Shown piece by piece: positions 60,908 through 64,000 of a stretch of 64,000 nucleotides of DNA. The position numbers and the translations under genes were made by a program. The notes below the pieces were generated by a model. It had not been told where the DNA came from and ran no database searches. It was given only the letters and a program-made list of their open reading frames with translations. This DNA is from Polynucleobacter sp. 15G-AUS-farblos (GTDB taxonomy: Bacteria; Pseudomonadota; Gammaproteobacteria; Burkholderiales; Burkholderiaceae). The DNA is taken from positions 297,381 to 361,380 of the forward strand of contig NZ_JACVOM010000003.1 in assembly GCF_018882445.1 (NCBI RefSeq), read 5' to 3'. Numbering within the stretch: position 1 is the first letter of the stretch; every line of letters starts with the position of its first letter.

Positions 60908-60987
60908 AATAACCCAGCAAGTGGGCTATTGAGAGTCTTGGTGGCCCGGGGCGGAATCGACCAGGACCGAGGATGCCTGACTCTGCT
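60908..60987 (-). repeat. tRNA-like element 8 with hairpin (class AATAGCC)
   Basis: Minus strand: GCATCCTCGGTCCTGGTCGA then TTCCGCCCCGGGCCACCAAG, then the stem AATAGCCCA/TGGGTTATT (60908-60930). It starts 17 bases after the stop of the YoeB-like toxin gene. It is among the best-kept copies. Confidence 0.82.
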
Positions 60988-61004
60988 TTAGGCTAATGCC
61001 CACT

Positions 61005-61271
61005 TCATTCGAAGTGAGTCCACATTCTTAAGATTCGAACCGTCTTCTCCTTGCGCAAAATTTCATAAACTAAGCGATGTTGAATATTAATTCTGCGTGA
61101 GTAAGCCCCTTTTAAATCACCAACCAACTTCTCATAAGGTGGCGGCTTTTGGAGAGGGTCTACTTCTAAAATATCCAGTAAAGCCTGGGCTTTATCTTTA
61201 AGGCCTGCGGCAGATAGTTTTTTAGCATCCTTAATGGCATATTTGGAATAAGCTAAATTCCAAGTCACCAC
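61005..61271 (-). CDS. yoeB: Txe/YoeB-family toxin
   Basis: An 88-residue RelE-superfamily mRNA interferase: WNLAYSKYAIKDAKKLSAAGLKDKAQALLDIL and the C-terminal YSRRINIQHRLVYEILRKEKTVRILRMWTHFE, with the conserved RR, HRLVY and MWTHF residues. It cleaves mRNA at the ribosome when freed from its antitoxin. It starts at GTG overlapping the antitoxin stop. Its stop is 17 bases from element 8. Confidence 0.9.
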   Translation of the reverse strand: MVTWNLAYSKYAIKDAKKLSAAGLKDKAQALLDILEVDPLQKPPPYEKLVGDLKGAYSRRINIQHRLVYEILRKEKTVRILRMWTHFE

Positions 61272-61507
61272 TTCAATGCCCTTTTACTTTTCGTAATAGG
61301 CTCAGCCATTGACTCTTTAATTGACTCACGCATTCCTGGAATGGCCAATAGATAAAGCGTCTCCTGAATAGCGCTCCAATCTTCTTCAGAAACTAAAACG
61401 GCATTTGCTCGCTTACCAGAAATGACTACTGGCTTGTGTGACTCTGCCGCTTGATCAATTAAACGGTAGAGACCTGCTCGAGCTTCACTTGCGGTTAATG
61501 TGGTCAT
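61265..61507 (-). CDS. yefM: Phd/YefM-family antitoxin
   Basis: An 80-residue antitoxin with the DNA-binding Phd/YefM fold (MTTLTASEARAGLYRLIDQAAESHKPVVISGKRANAVLVSEEDW) and a C-terminal toxin-binding helix. The ATG at 61507 follows AAAAGGAGTG. The promoter immediately upstream contains GCGTAC operators. It overlaps the toxin gene by seven bases. Confidence 0.92.
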   Translation of the reverse strand: MTTLTASEARAGLYRLIDQAAESHKPVVISGKRANAVLVSEEDWSAIQETLYLLAIPGMRESIKESMAEPITKSKRALKW

Positions 61508-61526
61508 GATTTCACTCCTTTTCAAT

Positions 61527-61555
61527 ATAGTACGCAAAAGCGTACGCTTTGTCAA
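61527..61555 (-). promoter_or_regulatory. Autoregulated promoter of yefM-yoeB
   Basis: TTGACA (61550-61555) and TACTAT (61527-61532) are 17 bases apart on the minus strand, close to the sigma-70 ideal. The spacer holds the palindrome GCGTACGC and a further GCGTAC, likely operators for the antitoxin-toxin complex. Confidence 0.85.
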
Positions 61556-61585
61556 GTGGCCATCTCATCCACCCGACCAAAAGAA

Positions 61586-61665
61586 AATGCCCTGCACGAA
61601 GCAGGGCATTATTTGAGTTTGGTGGCCCGGGAGGAATCGAGCAGAGCCTAGAATGATCGATCCTA
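61586..61665 (-). repeat. tRNA-like element 9 with hairpin (class AATGCCC)
   Basis: Minus strand: AGGCTCTGCTCGATTCCTCC then CGGGCCACCAAA, then the stem AATGCCCTGC/GCAGGGCATT (61586-61610). It starts seven bases after the stop of the hydrolase gene and lies just upstream of the yefM promoter. Confidence 0.8.
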
Positions 61666-61672
61666 ACGTGAG

Positions 61673-62515
61673 CTATTCGCCAACACTAGATTGAACTTGG
61701 CCGGTTTTAATCCACTGAATAACTGCTTTTGAGGTGGGCTCTTCTCTACCACCCATTGAATGTAAGTGAGTTCCGCCGCAAACATCTCCCACGCCTTCAC
61801 CACCCCTTACGGTTACTAAATTATTTTTTGAATAGGCTGTCACTGTTGAGTAGGGAGTATGAATGCACTGGTCATCTCCATGATGAACATTTAATACAGG
61901 GGCTTTTAATGCGCCCATATTAAATGACTCTACAGAATATCCATATGCCCTATTACGAGGGCTTGCATGTGTCATTGCTGCAGAATGAATACTTCCCTGA
62001 ATTTCATTTCCTAGGTTTTTAGCAAGCCATTTTGATGATATGGTTCCATAGCTGTGGCCCATGACAAAAAACTTAGTAATTCCATATTTGTCCTTTAACA
62101 CTGTCATTATTTTTCTAACATCCTCGGCATGCTTTACAGAAGAACGATAGTCATCGTTACATGCCAAGGGCGTATTTCCTGGGGCAATTTTATTTTCATC
62201 GCTTGGGCAATCCATCACAACAAGGGCAATGCCTGCTTGGGCAAAAAGTTCCGTATTGTTTTGTAAATAATTTAAATTTCTCTTCCAATCATTTTCTGTC
62301 TTAATGTTAGCGATGCCAGACCAACCACGATAAAAGAGCAGGGCTGTATCTGATGGAATTGAAGGCTTCAGCAGAATTGCTTTTTGAAAAACTGGGGATT
62401 TTGAAAAAACCCCCGACTCTCTACCAACATCTACCTCCAAAAGAATTGGGGTCATTGTTTGAGCTGTCACAGCGTTAAAACAAACTAAGGCGCAGATACT
62501 AAATAGCCATTTCAT
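61673..62515 (-). CDS. Secreted alpha/beta hydrolase
   Basis: A 280-residue protein with a signal peptide ending near AVTAQ. The nucleophile elbow is VMGHSYGTIS; a catalytic aspartate is likely in VHHGDDQCIHTPY, and a histidine in GGTHLHSMGG. Four cysteines suggest disulfides. The substrate is unknown. The stop abuts element 9. Confidence 0.8.
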   Translation of the reverse strand: MKWLFSICALVCFNAVTAQTMTPILLEVDVGRESGVFSKSPVFQKAILLKPSIPSDTALLFYRGWSGIANIKTENDWKRNLNYLQNNTELFAQAGIALVVMDCPSDENKIAPGNTPLACNDDYRSSVKHAEDVRKIMTVLKDKYGITKFFVMGHSYGTISSKWLAKNLGNEIQGSIHSAAMTHASPRNRAYGYSVESFNMGALKAPVLNVHHGDDQCIHTPYSTVTAYSKNNLVTVRGGEGVGDVCGGTHLHSMGGREEPTSKAVIQWIKTGQVQSSVGE

Positions 62516-62588
62516 TTTTGTCCTTAGCCTCGTATAAGAGTAGATTTGATTAAATGTGAAACTCTACTCTATTGGCGAAGCACAAATA

Positions 62589-62665
62589 AAAACCACCCGA
62601 AGGTGGTTTTGGTGTTTCTTGGTGGCCCGAGGCGGAATTGACCAGAGCCGAGGATTGGTAATCCT
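62589..62665 (-). repeat. tRNA-like element 10 with hairpin (class AAAACCACC)
   Basis: Minus strand: AGGATTACCAATCCTCGGCT then CTGGTCAATTCCGCCTCGGG and CCACCAAGAA, followed by AAAACCACC/GGTGGTTTT (62589-62610). The AGGATT...AATCCTCG part copies a tRNA anticodon arm, so this element covers the entire 3' half. It overlaps the stop codon of the SGNH-like gene. Confidence 0.85.
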
Positions 62666-63251
62666 AATTTATATTTTTATCTTGAATAACCTGCTTAAGT
62701 AGCGGAAACATATTTTTTGCCCATAACTGGCACCCCGCTACAGTCATATGACCTGCCTGTCCGGGCTGATCATATTGTCTATGCCCTACATCAATAGGCA
62801 CATCTTTTATCCAGTGCCCATAATAATAGGCCCCGTACTTTTTGGCCATCTCGCTTGCCTCTTCGCTTGATTGAATGGCCTGATGAGAAACATAGATGGT
62901 TGTGATCTTTTGTTCTTGTAGGTAAGCCAAAATATCTCCGGAAGCGCCTATATTAAATCGCTTATTTTTTTCGTTAGGTCCAGGCTCGAATATCACTATC
63001 TTAATGTTTGGGTTAGCTTTAATGCTTTGCTCTAATCGAGCCTGCATAAAAGTAGGTTTATCGCCATCTATGCCAGCATTAATTACAGTCGCATTTATCT
63101 TATCCTGCGCCAAGAGATCATTTAGGGTTGATGTGTAAGCCTGATCTGCATTCTTACAATTTGTATTACTTGTGCCTAAAGCAAAGATCTCAAAAGCAAA
63201 TGATTTAGTTAAAATGAAGCTTAGAAATAGAAAAATGATAAGTTTTTTCAT
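62664..63251 (-). CDS. SGNH-hydrolase-like secreted protein
   Basis: A 195-residue protein with a signal peptide ending near KSFAF. Block I reads FALGTSNTNC in place of the usual GDSxT; block II has VINAGIDGDKP; block III is EPGPNEKN; the final block has GHMTVAGCQLWAKNM with a likely catalytic histidine. The serine is still present but shifted, so activity is uncertain. The stop lies inside element 10. Confidence 0.72.
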   Translation of the reverse strand: MKKLIIFLFLSFILTKSFAFEIFALGTSNTNCKNADQAYTSTLNDLLAQDKINATVINAGIDGDKPTFMQARLEQSIKANPNIKIVIFEPGPNEKNKRFNIGASGDILAYLQEQKITTIYVSHQAIQSSEEASEMAKKYGAYYYGHWIKDVPIDVGHRQYDQPGQAGHMTVAGCQLWAKNMFPLLKQVIQDKNIN

Positions 63252-63278
63252 AATCAAATACTAACAAACCCAAATGAA

Positions 63279-63352
63279 AAAACCACCCGAAGGTGGTTTT
63301 GCTGTTTCTTGGTGGCCCGGTGCAGAATCGAACCAGGGCCTAAGATGTTAAA
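63279..63352 (-). repeat. tRNA-like element 11 with hairpin (class AAAACCACC)
   Basis: Minus strand: CTTAGGCCCTGGTTCGATTC then TGCACCGGGCCACCAAGAAA, followed by the same AAAACCACC/GGTGGTTTT stem (63279-63300). It has the intact T-loop GGTTCGATTC. It begins 11 bases after the stop of the COG4315 gene. Confidence 0.82.
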
Positions 63353-63363
63353 TACTAACTTAA

Positions 63364-63759
63364 TTACATCTTGATAATCTGCCACGCACCTTCTGAGCGG
63401 CCATCACCAATCTTGTCACCTGGTTTTGTGTCCTTGGCATAAAAATACAAAGGCATACCATTAAAGGCTAATTGCTTTTTGCCATCATCGCGAGTGATGA
63501 TTGAATAACCAGCAGAGGCGGCCGGACTTCCATCAACCAATAGGGGCGGCCAATTCGTTGCGCACATGCCATTACATACTGACTTGCCTGAACCGGCTAC
63601 ATCCTTGGTATAGATATACAAGGTCATATTGTTATTGCCTGCTAAAACGCCATCGTTAGCCTTAGTAAATGGTGCCAATGCCACTCCAGTCATTGAAGCG
63701 CAAGCGGCTAATGTAGCTGTAGCGATCAAAGCAATTAATACGCTCTTAATACGATTCAT
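63364..63759 (-). CDS. COG4315-type lipoprotein
   Basis: A 131-residue lipoprotein with lipobox LAAC. It has two repeats of the Yx(F/W/Y)xxD family (LYIYTKDVAGSGKSVCNGMCATNWPPLLV and LYFYAKDTKPGDKIGDGRSEGAWQII). Two cysteines in CNGMC may form a disulfide or bind metal. Function unknown. AAGGAG precedes the ATG. Confidence 0.87.
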   Translation of the reverse strand: MNRIKSVLIALIATATLAACASMTGVALAPFTKANDGVLAGNNNMTLYIYTKDVAGSGKSVCNGMCATNWPPLLVDGSPAASAGYSIITRDDGKKQLAFNGMPLYFYAKDTKPGDKIGDGRSEGAWQIIKM

Positions 63760-63848
63760 TTAGATCTCCTTTTAAGGTTATGTAAATACTCTACTGGTAA
63801 TTTATGTTTAATGTGTGACGCGAGTAAAACTAAGGGGCTGGGCATGAA

Positions 63849-63870
63849 AAAACCACCCGAGGGTGGTTTT
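63849..63870 (-). repeat. Element hairpin without its tRNA-like part (element 12)
   Basis: The AAAACCACC/GGTGGTTTT stem, with one changed loop base, is followed by GGT as in elements 4 and 10. The sequence then changes to the IS end in place of the tRNA-like part. Confidence 0.65.
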
Positions 63871-63876
63871 GGTTGT

Positions 63877-64000
63877 ACGACTCGACACATAGTTAACACT
63901 TTATACCGGACACATACTTTACAGTTTTTGGCATAGGAGGGACCACTCTATGCCGTGGAATGAAAGTACGAAGATGGATGAAAAGCTACGTTTTGTGTCT
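63877..64000 (+). mobile_element. Left end of an IS481-like insertion sequence
   Basis: A terminal region with two GACACATA motifs (near 63884 and 63910) precedes an AGGAGG ribosome site and the start of a transposase. The left boundary is uncertain by about ten bases, and the right end is outside the window. Confidence 0.65.
63950..64000 (+). CDS. IS481-family-like transposase, N-terminal part
   Basis: The first 17 residues, MPWNESTKMDEKLRFVS, run off the window. MPWxExxxMDExLRFV is the opening of IS481-type DDE transposases with an N-terminal helix-turn-helix. AGGAGG lies ten bases before the ATG. Confidence 0.7.
   Translation, partial: MPWNESTKMDEKLRFVS

Noticed and set aside
51901..63352. 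Complete functional tRNA genes at the repeats
   Set aside because: Only the 3' half is present. No D-arm or 5' acceptor strand precedes any copy, and several T-stems are not complementary.
51873..63870. The repeats as a CRISPR array or REP/BIME elements
   Set aside because: Spacing is 0.6-3 kb, units contain whole genes, and the repeated part has tRNA T-arm and CCA features. CRISPR spacing and REP palindrome clusters do not fit.

Overview
The window looks like the chromosome of a small-genome freshwater betaproteobacterium, most likely Polynucleobacter or a close Burkholderiaceae relative. The grounds are the gene order (slt, metF-ahcY, metK, gatCAB, mreBCD-mrdA-rodA, argB-slmA-metX-metW), the SAH riboswitch in front of ahcY, a betaproteobacterial-type DksA with one zinc-finger cysteine, and moderate GC content with dense packing. 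This assignment rests on recognised families and context, not on a database search.

Bases 1-36 kb are mostly core genes: peptidoglycan turnover and synthesis (slt, ampG, mreBCD, mrdA, rodA), the methyl cycle (metF, ahcY, metK, metX, metW), three lipid A-type acyltransferases, diaminopimelate, arginine and pyrimidine steps, amidotransferase gatCAB, HU, a kinase/phosphatase pair and prfC. The methyl cycle carries two RNA switches: a SAM-II-type aptamer before metK and an SAH aptamer before ahcY-metF. Bases 36-51.9 kb hold shorter, less conserved units: transporters, a GNAT acetyltransferase, a MOSC protein, a tandem glycine riboswitch that feeds only a 62-residue protein, a small operon with a DUF5522-ATP-pyrophosphatase fusion, katG with a possible leader peptide, and several small membrane or lipoproteins, some too short for ordinary gene calling.

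Bases 51.9-64 kb are accessory and AT-rich. Here about eleven degenerate copies of the 3' half of a tRNA (most like tRNA-Phe, including the CCA end), most followed by a hairpin terminator, lie in one orientation. Nearly every minus-strand gene or gene remnant stops within a few bases of such a copy: glycosyltransferase, BrnA-type antitoxin remnant, arsC, a 47-codon ORF, two paralogous four-helix membrane proteins, a YefM-YoeB pair, an alpha/beta hydrolase, an SGNH-like protein and a COG4315 lipoprotein. The layout resembles an integron cassette array, but with tRNA 3' ends in place of attC sites. No integrase for it lies in the window. An IS481-like element at the right edge appears to have landed in a further copy.

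Two genes (prfC and one four-helix paralog) appear to start at ATT and ATC where ATG would be expected.
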